DNA of 9,726 nt, taken from assembly GCA_964606765.1 (NCBI GenBank), contig CAZSIR010000113.1:1-9726 (forward strand). Direction: 5' to 3'. The notes below the pieces were generated by a model. That model saw only the letters and a program-made list of their open reading frames with translations, was not told the DNA's origin and made no database searches. Positions within the stretch are counted from its first letter, which is position 1. Each line of letters begins with the position of its first letter. The stretch is from Ga0077527 sp964606765 (GTDB taxonomy: Bacteria > Pseudomonadota > Gammaproteobacteria > Burkholderiales > SG8-41). Position numbers and translations under genes: made by a program. This document shows, piece by piece, positions 1 to 6,367 of this stretch.

Positions 1-428
1 TGGGCCGCCAGAACAAGATGACCGGCGCCGCCGAGCAGTACCAGTACATCCTGCGTGACGAATCCATGCACTGCAACTTCGGCATCGACCTGATCAACAC
101 GATCAAGATGGAAAATCCCCATCTGTGGACCGCGGAATTCCGCGAAGAGCTGAAGGAGCTGTTCCACAAGGGCGTGGCGCTGGAATACAAGTATGCCGAG
201 GACACCATGCCGCGCGGCGTGCTGGGGCTCAATGCCGCGATGTTCAAGGAATACCTGCGTTTCATCGCCAACCGCCGTGCGCAGCAGATCGGCCTGGAAG
301 TGCTGTATGAAGGCGCGACCAATCCCTTCCCGTGGATGGCGGAAATGATCGACCTCAAGAAGGAGCGCAACTTTTTTGAGACCCGCGTCATCGAGTACCA
401 GACCGGGGGCGCGCTCAGTTGGGATTGA
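1..428 (+). CDS. nrdB: Ribonucleoside-diphosphate reductase, beta subunit (C-terminal part)
   Basis: This is the C-terminal 141 residues of the class Ia ribonucleotide reductase small subunit, which holds the di-iron tyrosyl-radical cofactor that lets the NrdA subunit reduce ribonucleotides to deoxyribonucleotides in the cytoplasm. The reading frame is open from base 3, so the 5' part lies outside the window. The motif RDESMHCNF carries the Glu and His (E-x2-H) that match the last two iron ligands of the family (E238 and H241 in E. coli). The radical tyrosine and the other ligands are upstream and not visible. The helical segment with GLNAAMFKEYLRFIANRR and the tail EYQTGGALSWD are typical of the proteobacterial class Ia group. 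The tail normally docks into NrdA, and its Tyr is the likely radical-relay residue. nrdA would be expected upstream. The frame ends cleanly at TGA, with no sign of truncation at the 3' end. Confidence 0.95.
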   Translation, partial: GRQNKMTGAAEQYQYILRDESMHCNFGIDLINTIKMENPHLWTAEFREELKELFHKGVALEYKYAEDTMPRGVLGLNAAMFKEYLRFIANRRAQQIGLEVLYEGATNPFPWMAEMIDLKKERNFFETRVIEYQTGGALSWD

Positions 429-492
429 TGACCTGGTTTTTTCAGTCAGGAATGGATGCCAAAAACGGAAACGAAACATGAGATTGAGAACA

Positions 493-518
493 GGAATCCC
501 GGGATGAGACGGGGTTCC
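493..518 (+). other. Hairpin downstream of nrdB
   Basis: The arms GGAATCCC (493-500) and GGGGTTCC (511-518) pair over 8 bp with one G-U pair around a 10-nt loop. It lies 65 nt after the nrdB stop and has no T tract, so it may be an mRNA 3' structure rather than a terminator. Confidence 0.4.
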
Positions 519-538
519 ATGCTGAAGCAGCAAGACAG

Positions 539-589
539 CCGGCGGTGCATTGCCCTGCGATTAAAAGCGCAGGGCGGCGCCGCCGGTTT
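539..589 (+). terminator. Two-tier hairpin, possible nrdB terminator
   Basis: The outer arms CCGGCGG (539-545) and CCGCCGG (580-586) enclose an inner perfect 8-bp stem GCCCTGCG (552-559) and CGCAGGGC (568-575) with an 8-nt loop. The structure is followed by TTT only, so the U tract is short. It sits 110 nt after the nrdB stop and 43 nt before the next start, the expected place for a transcription boundary. It could instead be a leader structure of the DUF2442 gene. Confidence 0.5.
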
Positions 590-631
590 CATTCCGGGTT
601 GCAAAGTTCATCAACATGGAGGGTCGAAACC

Positions 632-937
632 TTGGCACTCAGTCTGAAGTTCCGGCGTTACCGCAGCCGCAGGACCCATCTGCACACGGTTACCGAGCTG
701 CGCGCGGAGGACAATTGCACGCTCTGGCTGCGTTTTGATGACGGCCTGGAAGGCCACATCTATCTGGGTGATCTGGTGGAAGACACGGCGATGGAAGTGC
801 TGTCCGATGCCGCGCTGTTCCGCCGTGTCGCCTTTGATCCGGTGTCGAATGTACTGACCTGGAGCGGCGGCATCCGGATCGATCCGGACATGCTGTACCG
901 CAACCTGGCCAACAAGGCCGGCGCTGCATTGCACTAG
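632..937 (+). CDS. DUF2442 domain protein
   Basis: A 101-residue protein whose core, from HTVTELRAEDNCTLWLRF to IRIDPDMLY, has the DUF2442 layout. There is a short beta-rich segment with the polar FDDGLEGHIYLGDL turn, then an ALFRRVAFD strand, and finally a tryptophan-containing strand running into I-D-P-D-x-L-Y. The molecular function of the family is unknown. Some members sit next to DUF4160 proteins in toxin-antitoxin-like pairs, but no such partner is visible here. I chose the TTG start at 632 because GGAGGG (618-623) lies 8 nt upstream, a good Shine-Dalgarno spacing. An ATG at 616 is in another frame, and the longer frame back to 545 runs through the terminator-like hairpin and has no comparable binding site. 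The N-terminus is basic (KFRRYRSRR). Confidence 0.75.
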   Translation: MALSLKFRRYRSRRTHLHTVTELRAEDNCTLWLRFDDGLEGHIYLGDLVEDTAMEVLSDAALFRRVAFDPVSNVLTWSGGIRIDPDMLYRNLANKAGAALH

Positions 938-1015
938 AAGGGGAGTTGCAGGAGCGGGGGCAGGCAGGCAAGCAAGCAAGGTGCGCTGCTGCATCAGGGC
1001 GCGCATGAGGCGCGA

Positions 1016-1044
1016 TTGTTCCGCCGGGGAACGCGCACTATGAT
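1016..1044 (+). promoter_or_regulatory. Sigma-70 type promoter of the histone H1-like gene
   Basis: A -35 box TTGTTC (1016-1021) and a -10 box TATGAT (1039-1044) are separated by exactly 17 bp. Transcription would start near 1051, giving a leader of about 27 nt with the strong ribosome binding site GAAGGAGGT 6 nt before the ATG at 1078. Confidence 0.55.
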
Positions 1045-1077
1045 TGCAGTCAAGGATGGATACTGAAGGAGGTCCGC

Positions 1078-1371
1078 ATGGCAAAGGCGAAAAAGAAGGC
1101 GGCGAAGAAAAAGGCCGGCAAAAAAACCGGAAAAAAAGTGCTGAAGAAAAAGAAATTGCCGAAGAAAAAAGCGGTCCGCAAGGCCGCGGGCAAAAAAACG
1201 CCGGCTCGAAAGCCGGCGAAGAAAAAAGCAGTCAAGAAAAAGCCTGCCGCCAAAAAGCGGGCGTCTGCCAGGAAACCTGCATCCCAGATGATGCCGGGAC
1301 CGGCTCCGGTAGCGCCCCGTCCGATTGCGATCCCAGGCGCCTGGCCGTTCCCGATGGGAAACAAGCCCTGA
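1078..1371 (+). CDS. Histone H1-like Lys/Ala-rich DNA-binding protein
   Basis: A 97-residue, very basic protein. Residues 1-66 are almost entirely Lys, Ala, Arg, Gly and Pro, with 31 lysines arranged as KKK or KKKK clusters separated by AA, AG, AV or PA. This is the composition of eukaryotic histone H1 tails and of the bacterial Hc1, AlgP and BpH1-type proteins, which bind DNA nonspecifically and condense the nucleoid or modulate expression. Residues 67-97 are quite different: uncharged, with 10 prolines in 31 residues, ending PGAWPFPMGNKP. I see no globular domain and no signal peptide. The ATG at 1078 has a near-perfect Shine-Dalgarno (GAAGGAGGT). The A-rich composition yields long open frames on both strands, which are artefacts. 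The gene has its own promoter and a structured 3' region. DNA binding is inferred from composition, not from a fold. Confidence 0.75.
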   Translation: MAKAKKKAAKKKAGKKTGKKVLKKKKLPKKKAVRKAAGKKTPARKPAKKKAVKKKPAAKKRASARKPASQMMPGPAPVAPRPIAIPGAWPFPMGNKP

Positions 1372-1391
1372 TACTGGTGCCGGGCGAGGGA

Positions 1392-1516
1392 ACCGGTCTC
1401 GGGAGAAGTCCGGTGTCCGTCGCGGAAGGCGGTTCGCAACCGCAGACAGCAGGGGGCTAAAGATACCCAATCCGTCCGGGCGGGGCAAGGCGCAGCTTGC
1501 CCGTTTGACCGGACGG
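1392..1516 (+). other. Three successive hairpins after the histone-like gene
   Basis: Going 5' to 3': ACCGG (1392-1396) pairs with CCGGT (1410-1414); GCGGTT (1429-1434) pairs with AACCGC (1438-1443) around a CGC loop; and a two-tier hairpin has outer arms CCGTCCGG (1472-1479) and CCGGACGG (1509-1516) with inner arms GGGCAAG (1483-1489) and CTTGCCC (1496-1502). The last is the most stable and could stop transcription of the histone-like gene, but only A-rich sequence follows, with no T tract. No coding frame here looks real. Confidence 0.45.
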
Positions 1517-1526
1517 CATCCAAATA

Positions 1527-1548
1527 AAGTATTTAAAATCAAATACTT
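1527..1548. repeat. AT-rich inverted repeat
   Basis: A perfect 8-bp inverted repeat AAGTATTT (1527-1534) and AAATACTT (1541-1548) with a 6-nt spacer, inside a 45-bp AT-rich island (1521-1565) in otherwise GC-rich DNA. It lies between two convergent genes. It could be a weak transcription stop or a site for a nucleoid protein. Confidence 0.4.
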
Positions 1549-1580
1549 ATATAAATAAAAAAAATTCCTCGACGGGATTT

Positions 1581-1633
1581 AACCCTCAAATTCGAAGGGT
1601 TTTCCAGGACGTCCGAAAGCAATGTTTTTCGGA
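1581..1633. terminator. Two small hairpins between convergent genes
   Basis: AACCCT (1581-1586) pairs with AGGGTT (1596-1601), followed by TT on the plus strand. TCCGAAA (1612-1618) pairs with TTTCGGA (1627-1633). They lie 27-79 bp beyond the stop of the minus-strand peptidase gene and could end transcription from either side, but neither has a proper T tract. Confidence 0.35.
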
Positions 1634-1659
1634 TGAGCCAGGTACCGGCCGCGAAACGG

Positions 1660-2949
1660 CTATTTCACCGGCGCCTTGCCGGTCGAGATATCCATGATCA
1701 TGCGCGTGGCCAGATACAGCCGCGGCTCTATGGACGGAATCAGCACGTACTCTGCATTGGTCGAGTGCGCTCCGAAGCCGCGCAGTCCGAATCCCTCAAT
1801 GACCGGCGCCTTGGTGGAGAGTGCGGCAAAAGCGGCATCGGTTCCGCCGCCGGTGGGGCGGTCGCGCAGATTGAGTTTTTGGCCGATCTCGGCGTAGATG
1901 CCCACGGCATGCGCGCCCAGCGCCCGCGAAGCGTCGGTGGCCTGCAGCGGCGGGCGGCGGCGCTCGAAGTCCAGCGTGACTTCGGACTCAGGCAGCAGCT
2001 TGTTCTTGATGCGTTCGCGCAGCGACTGTTCGATGCCGTCGAGATCGGCGACGCGATCAACGCGAATGTCCGCCTGCGCCTGTGCGCCCGGGGGGATCAT
2101 GTTGCGCACGACGCCGGCGCGCGCCAGAGTCCAGTTCACATGCGTGCCGACCTTGGGGTCGGACAGGTCGCGCGCCTGCAGCACCTGATGCGCCATTTCA
2201 TACAGCGAGTTCACGCCGAGGTGCGGGGCCGAGCCGGCATGCGAGGCGCGCCCGCGCACGTTGATGGTTGCGGCGCCGATGCCGCTGGTGGCCAGCCGGA
2301 TCTGGTCGGCCTGCGGCCCGCCGCCGCCCTCGAATGACAGCACGACATCGTGTTCGCCGCCTGCTTTTTCGATCACGAAGCGTGAACCGGGCGAGCTGAT
2401 TTCCTCGTCGCCGTTGATCAGCACCGTCAGCGTGCCGTAGTCGCGGAAATCCAGGGCGCGCAGCATCGCAAGCGTGTGGAGGATGATGGCGATACCCTGC
2501 TTGTCATCGGCGATGCCCAGCCCGTAGGCGCGATCACCTTCAACCTTGAACGGCTGACCGGCCAGGGAGCCTCGCGGATAGACCGTATCCATGTGCGCGA
2601 TCAGCAGGATTTTCCGGGTGCCGGTGCCGCTGAAGGTCGCTCGCACCATCCTGCCGATTTTCCCCGGGGTATCGAACATCTTGTAAATTTCCGGTCCCGC
2701 TTCGACCAGTTCCGTCTTGCCGCCCAGTGCTTTCAGCCGGGCGGAAATCAGGCCGGCGATTTTTTCCAGCCCTTCAAAATCCGCGCTGCCGGATTCGATT
2801 TCAACGAGATCCTTCATGGTCTGCAGCACCGCGGGCTGCTCTTTTTTTGCCTGTGCCAGCACCGCGTCACTGGCGGCGGCCGGCTGGCCGGCTTGCAGCA
2901 TCAGCGCAAGCGGAACAAGGCAGGCAATGGTTCTGATGGATGATTTCAT
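1660..2949 (-). CDS. Secreted M20 family metallopeptidase, glutamate carboxypeptidase type
   Basis: A 429-residue zinc exopeptidase of the M20 family resembling Pseudomonas carboxypeptidase G2, which removes C-terminal glutamate from folates and peptides. Residues 1-26 form a signal peptide (basic start, hydrophobic core, cleavage near AAA-S), so the enzyme should be periplasmic or secreted. The full metal site can be read: H119 and D121 in AHMDTVYP, D148 in GIADDKQG, catalytic E182 and ligand E183 in NGDEEISS, E207 in SFEGGG, and H395 in GFGAHSTNAE. The spacing matches carboxypeptidase G2 closely. Residues of about 225-330 form the lid or dimerisation domain, with the typical GRASHAG. The ATG at 2949 has GGGAG 5 nt upstream. 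The gene lies 18 bp after ltaE on the same strand and is probably the last gene of an operon. The substrate is not certain; some relatives are general aminoacylases or peptidases. Confidence 0.9.
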   Translation of the reverse strand: MKSSIRTIACLVPLALMLQAGQPAAASDAVLAQAKKEQPAVLQTMKDLVEIESGSADFEGLEKIAGLISARLKALGGKTELVEAGPEIYKMFDTPGKIGRMVRATFSGTGTRKILLIAHMDTVYPRGSLAGQPFKVEGDRAYGLGIADDKQGIAIILHTLAMLRALDFRDYGTLTVLINGDEEISSPGSRFVIEKAGGEHDVVLSFEGGGGPQADQIRLATSGIGAATINVRGRASHAGSAPHLGVNSLYEMAHQVLQARDLSDPKVGTHVNWTLARAGVVRNMIPPGAQAQADIRVDRVADLDGIEQSLRERIKNKLLPESEVTLDFERRRPPLQATDASRALGAHAVGIYAEIGQKLNLRDRPTGGGTDAAFAALSTKAPVIEGFGLRGFGAHSTNAEYVLIPSIEPRLYLATRMIMDISTGKAPVK

Positions 2950-2967
2950 GGCGTCTCCCGGGTTGGA

Positions 2968-4008
2968 TCAGCTGGTTTGGAATATCTTCTTGAATGCAGC
3001 AAGCGCCTCGTCGATTTCTGTGTTGCCGATATGCCGGTGCGTAACGAAGCGCAGCGAGCGCGAATCGGCGGGGCTCACCGCGATGCCGGTTTGCGCCAGC
3101 GCCGCAGACCACTGCGCGGCATTGCGCGAGGTGAATGATATGTCGATTCGCACGATATTGGTCTGAATTCCGGCGGGGTCGCAGATCCGGGGGTCGATCG
3201 CGTGGAGGCCGGCGGCCAGCCGCTTTGCCGTGGCGTGGTCTTCCGCAAGGCGGTCCACCATGGTTTCCAGCGCGACGATGCCGGCGGCGGCGATGGAGCC
3301 CGCCTGGCGCATGGCGCCGCCGACCATGCGGCGGAACGGGCGCGCACGCTCGATGAAATCATTCGTTCCGCACAAAACCGAGCCGACCGGCGCGGAAAGT
3401 CCTTTCGATACGCAGAAGCAGACCGAGTCCGTGTATTGCGCAACGGTGGATGCGGGCACACCCAGCGCCACGGCGGCATTGAACAGCCGCGCGCCGTCGG
3501 TGTGCACGGGTATGCCGTGTTGTTGCGCGAGTTCGTGCACCATTTTCATGTGAGTCAGCGGCAACACCGTGCCGCCAGCGCTGTTGTGCGTGGTTTCCAT
3601 GCAGATCAGCGCCGTGCCGAAATTATTGCGCGTCATAGGCCTCAGGCTTTCGCGCAGTGCGGCTTCATCCATCGCGCCGCGCGTGCCGGGCAGCGGCTTG
3701 TAATACACGCCGGCCACTGCGGAAAGCCCGCCGAGTTCGTTATTGAGGATGTGGGCCTTTTGTTCGAGCAGCACTTCCCCCGCGCGCGGGGCATGCGCGA
3801 GCACGGCCACCAGGTTGGTCATCGTGCCGCTGGGCATGTAGAGGCCGGCTTCCTTGCCGGTGCGCGCTGCGGCCAGCGCTTCGAGTTTGATGACGGTCGG
3901 GTCGCCATCGCGCGAATCATCACCTTGCGTGGCTGATTGCATGGCTGCAAGCATGGCCTCGGTGGGCCGGGTCACGGTATCGGTGCGCAGGTCAATCAGT
4001 TTGTTCAT
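2968..4008 (-). CDS. ltaE: Low-specificity L-threonine aldolase
   Basis: A PLP enzyme of fold type I, 346 residues (E. coli LtaE has 333), that cleaves L-threonine or L-allo-threonine to glycine and acetaldehyde in the cytoplasm. The N-terminus LIDLRTDTVTRPTEAM is a family hallmark. Other marks are PSGTMTNL (PLP phosphate binding), the His in QKAHILNNELGG (ring stacking), HTDGARLFNA with the Asp that pairs with the pyridine nitrogen, and the Schiff-base Lys at about residue 202 in CVSKGLSAPVGS. I chose the ATG at 4008, giving MNKLIDLRTDT, because homologues begin there. An ATG at 4020 and a GTG at 4053 are in frame, but none of the three has a clear Shine-Dalgarno, and the GTG would overlap the preceding gene. 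With the 4008 start the gap to the upstream gene is 35 nt. Co-transcription with the peptidase suggests amino-acid salvage, but that is inference. Confidence 0.93.
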   Translation of the reverse strand: MNKLIDLRTDTVTRPTEAMLAAMQSATQGDDSRDGDPTVIKLEALAAARTGKEAGLYMPSGTMTNLVAVLAHAPRAGEVLLEQKAHILNNELGGLSAVAGVYYKPLPGTRGAMDEAALRESLRPMTRNNFGTALICMETTHNSAGGTVLPLTHMKMVHELAQQHGIPVHTDGARLFNAAVALGVPASTVAQYTDSVCFCVSKGLSAPVGSVLCGTNDFIERARPFRRMVGGAMRQAGSIAAAGIVALETMVDRLAEDHATAKRLAAGLHAIDPRICDPAGIQTNIVRIDISFTSRNAAQWSAALAQTGIAVSPADSRSLRFVTHRHIGNTEIDEALAAFKKIFQTS

Positions 4009-4043
4009 GGGCATCAGCATCCAGGTTTTGTTTGAGGTCGCGA

Positions 4044-4652
4044 TCAATAACACTCTTCCTGGCCGGCGGGTTGCACCGGGCGGGGGACGAAATGAAAACG
4101 TGCCGGCACTTCGGTCGCATGCACGGGTTGCACCGGCAGGCGAGAAGCGTCCAGATCCAGCACGAGCCCGGCCTGTTTCCCGGCCTGCAAGGGATCCAGC
4201 GCCGCATCCAGGGCGGCCTCACCGACGGAATGGCTGCCGGGACGGCTGAAGCGGGGTATCAGGGTTTCAAGGTCGGCGTCATGCACCAGTCCGATGCCGA
4301 GGTCGCTGTCCAGCAGCAGCTGCCCGGCCTCATCGATATAGGCGGCCCGGATGGTGCTGACCGCGGCCCCGCTGTGGGATTCCAGCATCAGCCCGGCGCC
4401 CGGAGCAGAAACGATGCGGTAAACATGCGGCGTGTAGTCCAGTGTGACGTAAACGCGCTGCGGGCCGTTCTGGAAAAACCAGCGGCCCTGCTCATCATGA
4501 CTGTAGTTGCGGCCGAAAAAAGCGGCGATGCCGGGATTGGCGACACGCTCGCCTTTGAGCAGCCAGTGTCCGCGGCGGTCGAGCGACAGCCAGCCATAGA
4601 CCGCCGGCACGTTGGGCCACTTGGCCATGCCACGGAGTACGAGTTCATCCAT
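4044..4652 (-). CDS. Conserved hypothetical protein next to a scaffold gap
   Basis: A 202-residue soluble protein starting MDELVLRGMAKWPNVPAVYG and containing a striking FFGRNYSHDEQGRWFFQNG block (residues 45-63), then QRVYVTLDYTP. I recall a family of betaproteobacterial proteins with this opening (M-D-[DE]-[IL]-V-x3-[AM]-K-W-P-N-V-P) and the WYFQNGPQRVYV block; it carries a DUF294x-type number that I cannot state with certainty. No function is known to me. There is no signal peptide or membrane segment. The ATG lies in a 55-bp sequence that occurs on both sides of the 100-N gap (ATG at 4652 and again at 4807). Joining 4660 directly to 4816 keeps the same start, with an in-frame TAA just upstream, so the gene is complete and unbroken. 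It would be the first gene of the operon with ltaE and the peptidase. Confidence 0.75.
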   Translation of the reverse strand: MDELVLRGMAKWPNVPAVYGWLSLDRRGHWLLKGERVANPGIAAFFGRNYSHDEQGRWFFQNGPQRVYVTLDYTPHVYRIVSAPGAGLMLESHSGAAVSTIRAAYIDEAGQLLLDSDLGIGLVHDADLETLIPRFSRPGSHSVGEAALDAALDPLQAGKQAGLVLDLDASRLPVQPVHATEVPARFHFVPRPVQPAGQEECY

Positions 4653-4660
4653 GGCTTCAA
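4606..4660. repeat. 55-bp duplicate at the left edge of the gap
   Basis: These 55 bases are identical to 4761-4815. One copy ends exactly where the Ns begin, and the other starts exactly where they end, as expected when two contigs sharing a terminal overlap are scaffolded without being merged. Confidence 0.9.
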
Positions 4661-4760
4661 NNNNNNNNNNNNNNNNNNNNNNNNNNNNNNNNNNNNNNNN
4701 NNNNNNNNNNNNNNNNNNNNNNNNNNNNNNNNNNNNNNNNNNNNNNNNNNNNNNNNNNNN
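4661..4760. other. Scaffold gap of exactly 100 N
   Basis: A run of exactly 100 unknown bases, the conventional placeholder for a gap of unknown size. The identical 55-bp flanks suggest the true gap length is negative, meaning the contigs overlap, so probably no sequence is missing. Confidence 0.95.
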
Positions 4761-4815
4761 GGCACGTTGGGCCACTTGGCCATGCCACGGAGTACGAGTT
4801 CATCCATGGCTTCAA
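4761..4815. repeat. 55-bp duplicate at the right edge of the gap
   Basis: Identical to 4606-4660. Read on the minus strand it contains a second copy of the start of the hypothetical gene (ATG at 4807) and should be collapsed with the first copy before any promoter or start analysis. Confidence 0.9.
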
Positions 4816-4905
4816 TTTATCACAGCGCGTTTAACCCCGATTCACCGGGGCCGGCGTTTACAGCAGGGTCGCGGGACTTCCGCACACCCCTATTGAGGAG
4901 CCCAA

Positions 4906-5733
4906 ATGAAACGCCTGATGACCGTTGCGGCCGTGCTCGCCGCCTGTGCCCTGCCGCTGCCCGCCGCGGCGGTGGGCAATATCGCCGACATCGTGATTCA
5001 CGACCGCGCGCAGAACCGCACGCTGCCGGTGTATGTCCACGAAGGGCGGCACTATGTTGTCGGCAATCCCGGCAGCGAATATGAAATCCGCATGCGCAAC
5101 CGGCAGCGTGCCGACATCCTGACCGTGGTCTCGGTCGATGGCGTCGATGTGATTACCGGCGACAACGCCGACTGGCAGCAAAGCGGCTATGTACTGGGTT
5201 CACAGCAAAGCTTCGGGATCAAGGGCTGGCGCAAAAGCCTGGAGCGCACCGCGGCGTTTTATTTCACGGCGCTGCCGGATTCCTATGCCGCGCGCACCGG
5301 CCGCCCCGACAACGTCGGCGTGATCGGCGTCGCGGTGTTCCGCAAAAAACCGGAGCCGGTGGTGCAATATGCGCCGCCGCGACTGGCACGCAGCGCTGAA
5401 GCCGAAGCGCCGGCACCATCGGCGATGGCGGAAGACCGCGGCCCGGCACGTGATGCGGCCAGCGGTGCCGGCGCAAATGCGCGCGCCGAAGCGCCGGCCG
5501 GCACCGCGCAGAAATCGTCACGCCTGGGCACCGGCCATGGCCGCAGCGAAACCTCGGTGGTGACGTACACCGAATTCGAGCGCGCCACCGCGACGCCGGC
5601 CGAGATCATCACCATTTATTACGACAGTTACCGCAACCTGGTGGCGCAGGGTGTGATCAGTGAACCTTCGCTGGCGCGGCCGAATCCGTTCCCGCAACCT
5701 TTCCCGGCGCGTTTCACGCCCGACCCCCGTTGA
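4906..5733 (+). CDS. Secreted hypothetical protein upstream of an ECF sigma factor
   Basis: A 275-residue protein that I do not recognise by name. Residues 1-22 form a signal peptide (MKR, then a hydrophobic stretch, then PAAA), so it is exported. Residues of about 25-146 form one probably beta-rich domain with VVGNPGSEYEIRMRNRQ, ILTVVSVDGVDVITG and a GWRKSLERTAAFYFT block, and conserved-looking aromatic residues. Residues of about 155-215 are an Ala/Pro-rich low-complexity linker. Residues 216-275 form a small C-terminal segment (VVTYTEFERATATPAEIITIYYDSYRNLVAQG) with a Pro-rich end. The only cysteine lies in the signal peptide. The ATG has GAGGAG 6 nt upstream. The next gene on the strand is an ECF sigma factor 70 bp away, so the protein may be a cell-envelope partner or target of that system. 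This is inference from position only. Confidence 0.85.
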   Translation: MKRLMTVAAVLAACALPLPAAAVGNIADIVIHDRAQNRTLPVYVHEGRHYVVGNPGSEYEIRMRNRQRADILTVVSVDGVDVITGDNADWQQSGYVLGSQQSFGIKGWRKSLERTAAFYFTALPDSYAARTGRPDNVGVIGVAVFRKKPEPVVQYAPPRLARSAEAEAPAPSAMAEDRGPARDAASGAGANARAEAPAGTAQKSSRLGTGHGRSETSVVTYTEFERATATPAEIITIYYDSYRNLVAQGVISEPSLARPNPFPQPFPARFTPDPR

Positions 5734-5770
5734 TTGCATGGTGGCTGCAGCACTACAGCCGGGTTGCCGG

Positions 5771-5790
5771 TATGCGGAGGCTTCTGCATA
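5771..5790 (+). promoter_or_regulatory. Hairpin holding the only SD-like sequence before the sigma gene
   Basis: TATGCGGA (5771-5778) pairs with TCTGCATA (5783-5790) over 8 bp with one G-U pair and a 4-nt loop. The left arm and loop contain GGAGG (5776-5780), the only Shine-Dalgarno-like stretch before the sigma factor ATG at 5804, but it is 23 nt away. A weaker 5-bp stem (5743-5747 with 5756-5760) precedes it. Confidence 0.35.
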
Positions 5791-5803
5791 CTGGCACCGC
5801 GTT

Positions 5804-6367
5804 ATGCCGACGGACAACGACGCCACCGATGAAGCGCTGATGCTTGGTTATCGCGATGGCGATGCGGCGGCTTTTGATGTGCTTTATGGCCGCCACAAGG
5901 GCGGGGTCTACCGTTATCTGCTGCGCCAGTGCCGCAACGCGGGATTGGCCGATGAACTGTTCCAGGACGTGTGGATGAACCTGATCCGCGCCCGCGCCGC
6001 TTATACGGTGCAGGCAAAATTCTCGACGTACCTCTACCGGATTGCCCACAACCGGCTGATGGATCATTTTCGCCGCGACAAAACCGGCGTGTCGCTGGAT
6101 GACGAATCGGTGGTGCTGGACGAACCGGCGGCGCCGCGCAGCGCGGAGCCCGAATCCAGCGCGACCTCACGGCAGCAGGCGGCGCAGCTGCTGGCATTGC
6201 TCGATGGATTGCCGGAGGAACAGCGCGAGGCCTTTGTACTGCAGCAGGAGGGCGGGCTGAGCATTGAAGAGATTGCCGCGGCCACCGGCGTCAGCCGTGA
6301 AACGGCAAAAAGCCGCCTGCGTTACGCGCTGGCCAAACTGCGGCAGGGGATGCAGGCATGGCAATGA
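5804..6367 (+). CDS. ECF-type RNA polymerase sigma factor
   Basis: A 187-residue extracytoplasmic-function sigma-70 factor. Region 2 (about residues 22-92) includes AAFDVLYGRHKGGVYRYLLR, the DELFQDVWMNLIRAR segment of region 2.2 that binds the core enzyme, and FSTYLYRIAHNRLMDHFRR, which melts and recognises the -10 element. An acidic linker (about 97-122) follows. Region 4 (about 125-182), with LDGLPEEQREAFVLQ and the helix-turn-helix LSIEEIAAATGVSRETAKSRLRYALAKLR, reads the -35 element. I chose the ATG at 5804 because DEALMLGYRDGDAAAFD is the usual ECF opening. The frame continues upstream to 5660 but only overlaps the previous gene there. The gene overlaps the next one, the anti-sigma-like gene, by a few bases, so the two are translationally coupled. 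The target promoters and the signal are not visible here. Confidence 0.93.
   Translation: MPTDNDATDEALMLGYRDGDAAAFDVLYGRHKGGVYRYLLRQCRNAGLADELFQDVWMNLIRARAAYTVQAKFSTYLYRIAHNRLMDHFRRDKTGVSLDDESVVLDEPAAPRSAEPESSATSRQQAAQLLALLDGLPEEQREAFVLQQEGGLSIEEIAAATGVSRETAKSRLRYALAKLRQGMQAWQ

Noticed and set aside
959..981. Short tetranucleotide run (GGCA x3, then AGCA x2) that could suggest phase variation
   Set aside because: Too short and imperfect, lies outside coding sequence and upstream of the promoter boxes; no clear effect on spacing.
1044..1523. Open frames on both strands overlapping the histone-like gene
   Set aside because: They arise from the A/G-rich composition: Phe/Ala/Arg-rich on the minus strand and Lys/Glu/Gly-rich on the plus strand. 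They lack ribosome binding sites as good as that at 1066-1074.
1633..2337. 234-codon plus-strand frame antisense to the peptidase
   Set aside because: The minus-strand gene has all M20 catalytic residues; the antisense frame has no recognisable domain and is a GC-rich shadow.
4835..4850. Hairpin CCCCG/CGGGG in the divergent region before the secreted protein gene
   Set aside because: Only 5 bp, no T tract and no promoter boxes at useful distance; likely chance in GC-rich DNA.
4032..5084. Long plus-strand open frame crossing the N gap
   Set aside because: It is antisense to a recognisable gene, runs through 100 Ns and ends in a shadow of the secreted protein.
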